Source: Tannerella forsythia
GTDB taxonomy: Bacteria > Bacteroidota > Bacteroidia > Bacteroidales > Tannerellaceae
Direction: 5' to 3'
DNA length: 64,000 bases
Assembly (NCBI RefSeq): GCF_001006485.1
Contig: NZ_JUET01000058.1
Coordinates: forward strand, 423,254 to 487,253
The notes under the pieces are model-generated. The model was given only the letters and a program-made list of their open reading frames with translations. It had not been told where the DNA came from and searched no databases. Of the stretch, positions 1 through 6,457 are shown one piece after another. Every line of letters starts with the position of its first letter. The first letter of the stretch is position 1. Position numbers and translations under genes: made by a program.

Positions 1-3
1 ATT

Positions 4-75
4 TGTCATTCAGAGCGAAGCGAAGAATCTCATTCCTTTTCCCTCGCGAGATTCCTCACGGTGTTCGGAATGACA
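4..75. repeat. Interspersed inverted repeat, TGTCATTC family, copy 1
   Basis: The ends TGTCATTC and GAATGACA are perfect inverted repeats, with inner arms GAATCTC and GAGATTC. A second copy lies at 4998-5068 with the same ends and about the same length, so this is a dispersed palindromic element rather than a chance hairpin. Confidence 0.75.
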
Positions 76-202
76 GAGGGTGGTGTTCGGATTCCGTGTA
101 CCACGCATAACAATTAACCATTGACAATTAACAATTGAATTACGTCCATTCGCGCCCATTTGCGAAATTTGCGTTCTGATAACCCAACACCACACAAAAA
201 AA

Positions 203-226
203 GGGCGAACACAAGGTTCGCCCCTA
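203..226. repeat. GGGCGAAC hairpin repeat, copy 1
   Basis: The palindromic core is GGGCGAAC-acaag-GTTCGCCC followed by CTAC. Further copies are at 3831-3855 (reverse orientation, slightly diverged), 4657-4681 and 4806-4830. All lie in intergenic DNA around the BspA and DUF4469 genes. Confidence 0.75.
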
Positions 227-279
227 CATTGACAACATTAATTACTGTTGACTACTTTTCACTTTTCACTCTTCGTTTT

Positions 280-3200
280 TCACTTTATAAGAATTTTGGT
301 TACCCGTTCTCCTACGCGCACGACGTACATGCCGGAGGACAGCGGAAGAACATGGTCGCCGGCGGAGGCGTTCATCGTGCGAACGAGTGAACCTACTACA
401 TTATATATATGTACCGTCTCGGCCTTGGGCAGGGTGAGGCGCAGCGCACCGCCGGCGGCGTAGACGCGCAGGCCGTCGATCGTTTGATTGGCCACGGTGT
501 AGGTGAACGTGAACGGCACCGTGATGTTCTGCAGCGCGTAGCCTGCCGTAGGCGTGAACGTGAGGTTACGCAGCGCGGCTTTGTAGGTGCCTTTCGACGT
601 GCCGGGTGCGGCCGTGCAGGCGAGCGTCAGCAGGTTGCGTTTTTCCATCGTGCCGCCCGAGCGCAGACCGTTGGGTTTCATTTCCACGTGCTTACCCGTT
701 ATGGTGAGCGTATAGCTCGCGGCCAGTGACGCGTCGGGCGCGGTCTTCTTGGCGTCGAGGGCAAAGCCTTCGGGCAGATCGACATCGAACGAGAGCGTAA
801 AGTCGGCATCGGAGGGTGCCACTAAGGCCAATCGTAACGTGTTATCGCCTCCCGACGTGACGGAAACCATCTGTTCGGCCGGTACGACGCGCACGCGGCA
901 GGCCGTCTGCTGTCCGCCGACGTTGGCCACGACGGTAATATCGGCCCGTCCGGGCGCGAGGGCGGTGACGGTACCGTCTCTGCTCACGGTCGCGATGTCA
1001 TTGTTCGAGGAATACCATTTCACGTCGCGATTGATATCCGCGTCTTTGGGATAGGCCGTTACGACGAGGCGTTGCGAGGCGCCTGCGGGCAGCGTAAGTT
1101 CCGTATAATCGAGCGCGACGAAGGCGGGCCCGGGTTTGGGGTTTTGCGTGACGGTAACCGTTTCTTTCAGCGCGCCGGAGACGAAGAAGATATTAGCCGT
1201 GCGGGGCTGCTCGTCTTCGTAGGCCGGGGCGGTGACGGTGATTGTGCCGTTGCCTGTGCCCGAAGTGGCCGAGAGGGTGATCCACGACGCGTCGCATTGG
1301 GCGGTCCACGGCCGATTAGCCGTAACGGTCAGCGCCTTATCTTCGCCGTCAAAGGTAAACGTGAGTGTGGCGGGCGTTACCGAGAGCGTGGGAGAAAAAG
1401 CTTCCTGCGTCACCGCGACGGTAACCGGCGTGGCGGGGCCGCTGCCGTCTTCAAACACGAAATCGAGCGTAGCCGTGCGTGCCGCGGTAATGCCGTTCGC
1501 ATTTTTAGCTTTCACCGTAAGCGTCGTGTCCGGGCTTTCGGAGACGATCGTTATGCCGTCGCCGCCTGCAAACTCAAGCCACGTCTGCGCTGCGGCGGGG
1601 ATGGCAGCCTTCCACTTCTTATTGCCCTGCACCTTGATCTGCTTCGTGCTGCCGGCAGTCCAGGCCATCGGCGCGGCGTCGGTCAGGGCGGCGGACAAGA
1701 TGGGAGGCGTCTCCTGAATATCGAAATCCTTCCACACGTTCTTCGCTTTGTAGGTATCGACCATGCCCTCGGGTACGTACAGCGTAACGTCCGAGAGTGT
1801 GACGTCGTTAAAGACATTCGCTTGGATGTCGGGGATCGATCCGGCATCCTTCCACGCTACGGTGAAGTTCGTCAGCGACTTGCTAAAGGCAAAAGCCCTC
1901 TCTCCAATCTCGGTGACGCTCTTCGGGATGGTGATGCTTGTCATCTTCCTGAGTTCACATAAAGCCCTCTTCCCGATCTTGGTGATGCCCTCGCCAAGGG
2001 TTACGGTTTGCACCTTCACCCAGAAAGCATGCCAAGGCTGATCCTCCGAGTTGTTATACTCCGGTATCTCGCCCTGTCCGGTGATGGAGAGCGTCTTGGT
2101 TTCGTTGTTGAACGCCCAGTGCAACCCCGTGCTGAGGTCGCCCCCTGCGGTCTTCCCGTCCATAATGAAGAACCTTTTCCACACGTCCTTCGTTTTATAA
2201 GTCTCCACGGTACCGGCGGGCACATGCAGCACTAATCCGGGAAGATCAAAGGCATTCCCATCGGGGATGGGGATGTTGTTATCCGTCCATGGTACGGTGA
2301 CGTCCGTCAGCTTGTGACAATTTTCGAAGGCCTTCTCTCCGATCGTGGCGACGCTCTTCGGGAGGGTGATGCTTGGCAGCACCTGGAAACCCGCGAAGGC
2401 ATTCTTCCCGATCTTGTTGACGCCCTCTGCAAGGGTTAGGGTTTGCGCCTTCCCCCCGAAAGCACACCAAGGCTGCTCTTCCGGGTAGTTATAGTCCGGT
2501 ATCTCGCCCGCACCGGTGATGGAGAGCGTCTTGGTTTCGTCGTTGTACGCCCAGTGCAGCCCCGCGAGGTTGCCCCCTGCAGTCTTTCCATCCATGATGA
2601 AGAACTTTTTCCACTCGTCCTTCGCTTTGTAAATCTCCGCGGTACCGGCGGGCACGTGCAGCACTTTACCTTTGGGGTAGCTAAAGGCCGAAGCAGGGAG
2701 GTTGGGGATGGATTCGGCCTCCGTCCACTCCACGGTGACACCCCCCAGCGCATAGCAAGAGAAAAAGGCCTGCTCTTTGATCGTGGTGACGCTCTTCGGG
2801 ATGGTGATGCTTGACAGCTTCTCGCAACCCATAAAAGCTTTCTCTCCGATTGTTTCAAGGCCGCTCTCCGGGAGCGTGACGCTTGTCAGCACCTCGCAAC
2901 CCGTAAAGGCCCTATTTCCGATGCTGGTCACACCGGCTTCGATCACTACGGTTTTGATTTTCTCCCGGACATCCTTCCAGGGCTGATGGTCAAAGTCGGC
3001 AAAGTCCGGCATGGCGCCCGTGCCGCTTACGGTGAGGGTGCGGGTGGCGTCGTCGTACTCCCACCACGTCTGGGTGGCGTCGAGCGGGCTGTTGGTGATA
3101 GTCCCGTCCGTGATCTTCCCAAACGTCTTCCACACGTCCTTCCCGCGGTAAGCCTTCGTCCGGCCGGCGGGCACGTGCAGCTTGATGTTTTGGAGCGTCA

Positions 3201-3750
3201 CGCTGGGGTGAAAGACATTCGCATCGATGCCGAGCGGCGTAGCCCACCCCACGGTGATGTCCGTCAGTGCCGTGCAATTGCCAAGGGCCTGCTCTCCGAT
3301 CGCAGTGACACTGCCCGGGAGGGTGATGCTTGTCAGTGCCGAGCAACCGGAAAAGGCGTACTTCCCAATCGTTTGGACACCCTCCGGGAGGGTGACGCTT
3401 GTCAGCGCCGCGCAATCGTTAAAGGCAGCCTCTCCAATCGTTTGGACACCCGCCGGGAGGGTAACGCTTGTCAGCGCAGCGCTATTCCTAAAGGCGTACG
3501 CCCCGACGCTCTTTACGCCGGCCTCGATCTTTACTTTCTCGATCTCGTTCCGGACATCCTTCCAAGGTTGTGCGTCTGCGTTGGCAAAGTCCGGCATGGC
3601 GCCCGTTCCGGTGATGGTGAGGGTCTTGGTACCGGTGTCGTAGTTCCAGTTCAGCGGTCCGGTGGTTCCGCTGTTTTGCGCCGCAGCGCCGAGGGTCGTC
3701 AACAATAAGAAGAGACCCGTCATCCATAAAGTAAACATTTTCTTTTTCAT
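280..3750 (-). CDS. BspA-like leucine-rich-repeat surface protein with BACON and Big_2 domains and T9SS C-terminal domain
   Basis: A 1156-aa secreted surface protein. Residues 1-25 form a signal peptide (MKKKMFTLWMTGLF...AAAQ). Four modules start near residues 31, 227, 397 and 540, each opening with a W-x-Y/F-x-x-x-T-x-T-L strand (for example LHWAYNDETKTL). Each module carries BspA-type 23-residue leucine-rich repeats (T-x-I-G-x-x-A-F-x-x-C-x-x-L) and closes with a VPAG-x-x-x-x-Y-K-x-K-D-x-W motif. Two BACON-type Ig domains follow (about 683-785 and 785-870), then a Big_2-like domain (about 876-955), a beta-rich segment and a type IX secretion sorting domain (about 1087-1156, ending KILIK). 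In Tannerella, BspA mediates binding to matrix proteins and host cells; that role here is inferred from family. Modules 3 and 4 are near-duplicates at DNA level. Confidence 0.9.
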   Translation of the reverse strand: MKKKMFTLWMTGLFLLLTTLGAAAQNSGTTGPLNWNYDTGTKTLTITGTGAMPDFANADAQPWKDVRNEIEKVKIEAGVKSVGAYAFRNSAALTSVTLPAGVQTIGEAAFNDCAALTSVTLPEGVQTIGKYAFSGCSALTSITLPGSVTAIGEQALGNCTALTDITVGWATPLGIDANVFHPSVTLQNIKLHVPAGRTKAYRGKDVWKTFGKITDGTITNSPLDATQTWWEYDDATRTLTVSGTGAMPDFADFDHQPWKDVREKIKTVVIEAGVTSIGNRAFTGCEVLTSVTLPESGLETIGEKAFMGCEKLSSITIPKSVTTIKEQAFFSCYALGGVTVEWTEAESIPNLPASAFSYPKGKVLHVPAGTAEIYKAKDEWKKFFIMDGKTAGGNLAGLHWAYNDETKTLSITGAGEIPDYNYPEEQPWCAFGGKAQTLTLAEGVNKIGKNAFAGFQVLPSITLPKSVATIGEKAFENCHKLTDVTVPWTDNNIPIPDGNAFDLPGLVLHVPAGTVETYKTKDVWKRFFIMDGKTAGGDLSTGLHWAFNNETKTLSITGQGEIPEYNNSEDQPWHAFWVKVQTVTLGEGITKIGKRALCELRKMTSITIPKSVTEIGERAFAFSKSLTNFTVAWKDAGSIPDIQANVFNDVTLSDVTLYVPEGMVDTYKAKNVWKDFDIQETPPILSAALTDAAPMAWTAGSTKQIKVQGNKKWKAAIPAAAQTWLEFAGGDGITIVSESPDTTLTVKAKNANGITAARTATLDFVFEDGSGPATPVTVAVTQEAFSPTLSVTPATLTFTFDGEDKALTVTANRPWTAQCDASWITLSATSGTGNGTITVTAPAYEDEQPRTANIFFVSGALKETVTVTQNPKPGPAFVALDYTELTLPAGASQRLVVTAYPKDADINRDVKWYSSNNDIATVSRDGTVTALAPGRADITVVANVGGQQTACRVRVVPAEQMVSVTSGGDNTLRLALVAPSDADFTLSFDVDLPEGFALDAKKTAPDASLAASYTLTITGKHVEMKPNGLRSGGTMEKRNLLTLACTAAPGTSKGTYKAALRNLTFTPTAGYALQNITVPFTFTYTVANQTIDGLRVYAAGGALRLTLPKAETVHIYNVVGSLVRTMNASAGDHVLPLSSGMYVVRVGERVTKILIK

Positions 3751-3830
3751 TGTTTGATATAATTTAAATGTTAGTAATGTGTTGAATTATCAGTTGTCAG
3801 CGTTCAGCAGTCAGCCGTCGGTATGCCGCG

Positions 3831-3855
3831 TAGGGGCGAACCTCTGTGTTCGCCC
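3831..3855. repeat. GGGCGAAC hairpin repeat, copy 2 (reverse orientation)
   Basis: Reads GTAG-GGGCGAAC-ctctgt-GTTCGCCC, the reverse complement of the other copies, with an altered loop. Confidence 0.65.
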
Positions 3856-3918
3856 ACTCTGTGTTTGCCCGCGATCACCGCCGATTAACATCCAACGCCC
3901 GTACGGGGCTGTTTCCCA

Positions 3919-3981
3919 ATAGTTAATGGTTATTTGCCGGGTACATGATTCGGTGTGTACCACGCATAACCATTAACCATT
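3919..3981. repeat. Palindromic GTACCACGCATAACC repeat
   Basis: Imperfect palindrome with ends AATGGTTAT and ATAACCATTAACCATT around GGGTACATGATTCGG-GTGTACCACGC. The best full copy is at 9162-9234; others are at about 86-137, 4694-4745, 4902-4995 and, cut by the window edge, 63966-64000. Confidence 0.7.
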
Positions 3982-4100
3982 ATCACTGCCTGCACGGGGT
4001 ACAAAGGGCTGAAAACCCGTTTTATTTCAGCCCTATCCCGTGAGGGTGGGGAATCGCTCCGCCGGCTCACCGCCCGAGGCCCATTGACGAACGCGATTAT

Positions 4101-4187
4101 TTATGTTGATTTGCACCATTCGTTCGTGTCGGGCGTCAGCAGGTTGTCGTACAGATACGCTTTTACGGTGTGTCTTGTTTTACTCAT
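4101..4187 (-). pseudogene. Truncated duplicate of the DUF4469 gene (N-terminal 28 codons)
   Basis: The frame begins MSKTRHTVKAYLYDNLLTPD, matching the first 20 residues of the intact gene at 5178-5912 with one change (I to V). It then diverges (TNEWCKST) and stops. The DNA similarity continues upstream through the whole leader and promoter to about 4588, so a 5' segment of the gene was duplicated, or a full copy was later truncated. Nothing of the remaining ~215 residues is left. The breakpoint is near 4117. Confidence 0.8.
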
Positions 4188-4588
4188 GATTGCATCCTCC
4201 GGTTACAAGGTTGGTTACTGCGGATTTGCTTGCTCGCGGGCAACCGGGGTCCGTCGGCTGCGAGAAAAACTGTCTTTTTCATAATCGCTTTGTTTTTATG
4301 AAGAAAAGATACGCAACACCCCTCGCTCCGCATGCGACATACGGAGAGATAAGAAGTTATTATATGGACATTAACAAATGTTAAATAGGGAGGGGTAAGC
4401 AGATGTTTGCCCGGTCGGGCGTCAGGGCGCAAGGCACGGTTCGGAGCGGTGTGCGCGTCCGTCCGTGGCGTTATCGATAGTGTTTGTTTGTTTCTGCCTT
4501 TCATACCCGGCCCTGTTTTTATTTTTGACGGTACAAAGATATAACAGATTTTTAAGTTATACAATGAATACATTGCTCAATTTTGCTG
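4118..4588 (-). repeat. Diverged duplication of the DUF4469 leader, copy A
   Basis: About 470 bp aligns with 5845-6317 at roughly three-quarters identity by eye, almost without gaps. Both copies keep the same order: promoter -7 element (CAAAGATA on the plus strand, 4534-4541 here and 6264-6271 in copy B), a leader of about 340 bp, and a leftward open frame whose stop codon overlaps the gene's ATG as ATGA. Confidence 0.8.
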
Positions 4589-4656
4589 TTTGCTGACCGC
4601 TGAAATTACACCTGGAGGGATATTCATATCAATGCCATGGTGGGCGAACACGGAAT

Positions 4657-4681
4657 GGGCGAACACAAGGTTCGCCCCTAC
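4657..4681. repeat. GGGCGAAC hairpin repeat, copy 3
   Basis: Exact GGGCGAACACAAGGTTCGCC-type hairpin followed by CCTAC, preceded by a partial unit (GGGCGAACAC at 4642-4651). Confidence 0.75.
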
Positions 4682-4805
4682 ACGGCATAACATAATTCAA
4701 TTGATTGTTAATGGTCAATTGTTAATTGTTATGCGTGGTACATGGTACGTACTGCGCCCATTCGCGCCATTCGCGCCATTTGCGTTCGGACACCACACAA
4801 AAAAA

Positions 4806-4830
4806 GGGCGAACACAAGGTTCGCCCCTAC
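4806..4830. repeat. GGGCGAAC hairpin repeat, copy 4
   Basis: Identical core to copies 1 and 3. As in copy 1 it is preceded by CACCACACAAAAAAA, so the repeated unit extends some 15 bp upstream of the hairpin. Confidence 0.75.
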
Positions 4831-4901
4831 ACGGCATACCGACGGCTGTTTGCTGATGGCTGAAATTACATCCGACGCCTGCCCGAGGCCCAAGGACGGA
4901 A

Positions 4902-4995
4902 TTAATGGTCAATGGTTAATTGTCAATTGTTATGCGTGGTACACGCCAAATCATGTATCCGGCATAACCATTAACCATTGACAATTAACCATTAA
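4902..4995. repeat. Palindromic GTACCACGC-type repeat, inverted copy
   Basis: Contains AATGGTTAATTGTCAATTG, TTATGCGTGGTACACG and CATAACCATTAACCATTG. It is the reverse-orientation counterpart of the element at 9162-9234 and abuts the TGTCATTC element at 4998. Confidence 0.65.
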
Positions 4996-4997
4996 TT

Positions 4998-5068
4998 TGT
5001 CATTCAGAGCGAAGCGAAGAATCTCTTTCCTCTTCCTCGCGAGATTCCTCACTGCGTTCGGAATGACA
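4998..5068. repeat. Interspersed inverted repeat, TGTCATTC family, copy 2
   Basis: Same terminal inverted repeats and same 'agagcgaagcgaagaatctc' left part as the copy at 4-75. The centre differs slightly. Confidence 0.75.
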
Positions 5069-5081
5069 AAGGGGAGCCGTT

Positions 5082-5167
5082 GGGAAAGCACCTTTCCCCG
5101 TGCTGGGAAAGCATCCTTCCCAGTACTGGGAAAGCATCCTTCCCCGTATTGGGAAAGCGGCTTTCCC
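5082..5167. repeat. Four tandem 23-bp hairpin repeats
   Basis: GGGAAAGC starts at 5082, 5105, 5128 and 5151, an exact 23-bp period. Each unit is itself an inverted repeat (GGGAAAGC...CTTTCCC or CCTTCCC), with a variable 6-bp junction (cgtgct, agtact, cgtatt). The array begins 11 bp past the stop codon of the DUF4469 gene, so its 3' mRNA end would carry up to four hairpins. Confidence 0.85.
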
Positions 5168-5177
5168 AAAATAGCGG

Positions 5178-5912
5178 TTATTTGACGGTCAGCGGCCGAT
5201 CGAATACGGCAGAGCGTACTTCTTTAAGCAGCTTGTTTCCGGTCGAATACTGCGTCGTTACTTCCAACTGATACGTCCCGGCGGGGAGGGCGGGGATGAT
5301 GATCATCAGCTCCGAGGGGTTGTTGACCACGATGTCGCCTTCGTCCACCTTGGTGGCGGTGTTCGTCGCCGTCTCGCGGAAGAAGATGCCGACGCCGGGC
5401 TTGTCGCCCACCACGCGGAGCTTCGTTCCGGTCACGCGCAGGTTGAACCCGGGCGTGAGCACCTCGTTCACCGTGCGGCTCTTCATGTCTTCGACCTGAC
5501 CGATATACAGTCCGGTCTCGGCTACGCCCATAATCTTAACCTCGACGTCTTCGATCTCGCGACGCATCAGTTCGCCCTGCGTAAACTGGAACTGGAGCGT
5601 GTGACGCTGCGGATCGAACGTTTCGTTGGGATTCAGAAATACGCCGCGTACGACGGGCATGGCCGTGAAATAGCCGGTGTTGACGGCGAAACCGTCGCAC
5701 AGGCGATAGGCCATTTCCTTGAGGAAGAGTTCTACGGCATGGCTCATGGCGGCGTCGGAGACGTCGGCTCCGCCGCGGGTGGCGGCCGAGTGACAGATGT
5801 CGGCCACGGAGAGGCTTCGTTCGGAGCTGACGCGGGCGGTGAAATCGTTCGGGTCGGGCGTCAGCAGGTTGTCGTAGAGATACGCTTTGATGGTGTGCCT
5901 TGTTTTACTCAT
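5178..5912 (-). CDS. DUF4469 protein with N-terminal HU/IHF-like domain
   Basis: A 244-aa protein of the Bacteroidota 'DNA-binding domain-containing' DUF4469 family. Residues 1-125 resemble the HU-like module (KAYLYDNLLTPDPNDFTARV, then a helix with VELFLKEMAYRL). Residues about 130-230 form an Ig-like DUF4469 domain (VTGTKLRVVGDKPGVGIFF, PALPAGTYQLEVTTQYS). A nucleoid-associated or DNA-bending role is suggested by the family only. The ATG overlaps the stop of an upstream leftward frame (ATGA at 5909-5912). The likely promoter -7 element lies at 6264-6271, giving a leader of about 340 nt. The 3' end runs into the tandem hairpin array. A truncated duplicate sits 1.7 kb downstream. Confidence 0.8.
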   Translation of the reverse strand: MSKTRHTIKAYLYDNLLTPDPNDFTARVSSERSLSVADICHSAATRGGADVSDAAMSHAVELFLKEMAYRLCDGFAVNTGYFTAMPVVRGVFLNPNETFDPQRHTLQFQFTQGELMRREIEDVEVKIMGVAETGLYIGQVEDMKSRTVNEVLTPGFNLRVTGTKLRVVGDKPGVGIFFRETATNTATKVDEGDIVVNNPSELMIIIPALPAGTYQLEVTTQYSTGNKLLKEVRSAVFDRPLTVK

Positions 5913-6232
5913 GATTGTGTCCTCCTGCTAAAAGGTTGGTTACTGCGGATTCGCTTACTTGCGGGCAGCCGGAATCCGTCGGCCGCGAGAAAAACTGTCT
6001 TTTTCATAATCGCTTTGTTTTTATAATGAAAAAATGCGCAACCCTCATCGCTCCGCATGCGACATACGGAGACGTAAGAGGTTGTTATGTGTGTATTAAT
6101 AAACGTCAAATAAGAGGAGGTAAATTGAGGCGTTATCGGTCGTGGGTCAGGGTGTGAGGTACGGTTCGGTGTGGCGTGCGCGTCCGTCCGTAGCGTTATC
6201 GATAGTATCTGTCTGCCTTTGCCTTTCATCAA
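5909..6232 (-). CDS. Possible leader reading frame coupled to the DUF4469 gene
   Basis: A 107-codon frame inside the DUF4469 leader, ending ATGA on the gene's start codon. Its last 32 codons (from MKKTVFLAADG) are the best-conserved part between the two leader copies. In copy A the equivalent frame (4184 to about 4507) is also open, without net indels. Codon differences between the copies are a mixture of silent and replacement changes, so coding is not proven. It has no hydrophobic segment and no recognisable domain. It could instead be an untranslated conserved leader. Low confidence as a protein gene. Confidence 0.25.
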   Translation of the reverse strand: MMKGKGRQILSITLRTDAHATPNRTSHPDPRPITPQFTSSYLTFINTHITTSYVSVCRMRSDEGCAFFHYKNKAIMKKTVFLAADGFRLPASKRIRSNQPFSRRTQS

Positions 6233-6263
6233 GACTGTTCCTGTTTATTTATTCTTAACGGTG

Positions 6264-6271
6264 CAAAGATA
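6264..6271 (-). promoter_or_regulatory. Promoter -7 element for the DUF4469 transcript
   Basis: TATCTTTG on the minus strand, a perfect match to the Bacteroidota TAnnTTTG motif. The duplicated leader keeps the same element at 4534-4541, there with a TTG 20 bp upstream (4562-4564). Confidence 0.55.
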
Positions 6272-6391
6272 TAACAATTTTCCAAGTTAGATAATGAGCA
6301 AATTACTCAATTTCGCCTCGACTTTTCTCTTTCAAAACGATTCGTCGGCGGTTTTTTATGTTGCCAAAGACAGGGGGTTAAGCTTTTTATG

Positions 6392-6399
6392 TACCTTTG
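6392..6399 (+). promoter_or_regulatory. Promoter -7 element for the PIF1-like helicase gene
   Basis: TACCTTTG matches TAnnTTTG. It overlaps the region just after the upstream ATG at 6389, so transcription should begin near 6405. This rules out 6389 as the start and favours the ATG at 6458. Confidence 0.55.
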
Positions 6400-6457
6400 C
6401 GAAGTGAAAATAGAATCGGACGAAATAATAAATCTGCATCAATCCCTACCTTTCTGT

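Larger units (their letters stand above)
1..279. other. Non-coding repeat-rich flank
   Basis: I see no gene here. The stretch lies downstream of the BspA-like gene, which reads leftwards and ends at 280. It is built from three interspersed repeats: a TGTCATTC/GAATGACA inverted repeat (4-75), a GTACCACGCATAAC-type repeat (about 86-137) and a GGGCGAAC/GTTCGCCC hairpin (203-226). Short open frames here have no recognisable content. Confidence 0.7.
3751..4100. other. Intergenic repeats upstream of the BspA-like gene
   Basis: No gene is seen. The stretch holds a reverse copy of the GGGCGAAC hairpin (3831-3855), a GGTTAT...GTACCACGCATAACC element (3919-3981) and a 'gggctgaaa...cccg...tttcagccc...ggtgggg' element (about 4007-4055) that recurs at 9241-9291. 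Confidence 0.6.
4188..5177. other. Repeat-rich intergenic region between the two leader copies
   Basis: Apart from the duplicated leader (to 4588) I see no gene. It contains two GGGCGAAC hairpins (4657-4681, 4806-4830), two GTACCACGC-type palindromes (4694-4745, 4902-4995), the second TGTCATTC element (4998-5068) and the 23-bp tandem hairpin array (5082-5167). Confidence 0.6.

Noticed and set aside
1072-1962. 296-codon open frame opposite the BspA-like gene
   Set aside because: Antisense shadow of the LRR/BACON gene, Arg/Gly-rich, no domain.
5082-5167. CRISPR-like repeat array
   Set aside because: The repeats are directly tandem with only ~6-bp variable junctions, no spacers, and no cas genes nearby.
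6389-6457. N-terminal extension of the PIF1-like helicase to the ATG at 6389
   Set aside because: The promoter -7 motif at 6392-6399 puts the transcript start downstream of that ATG.
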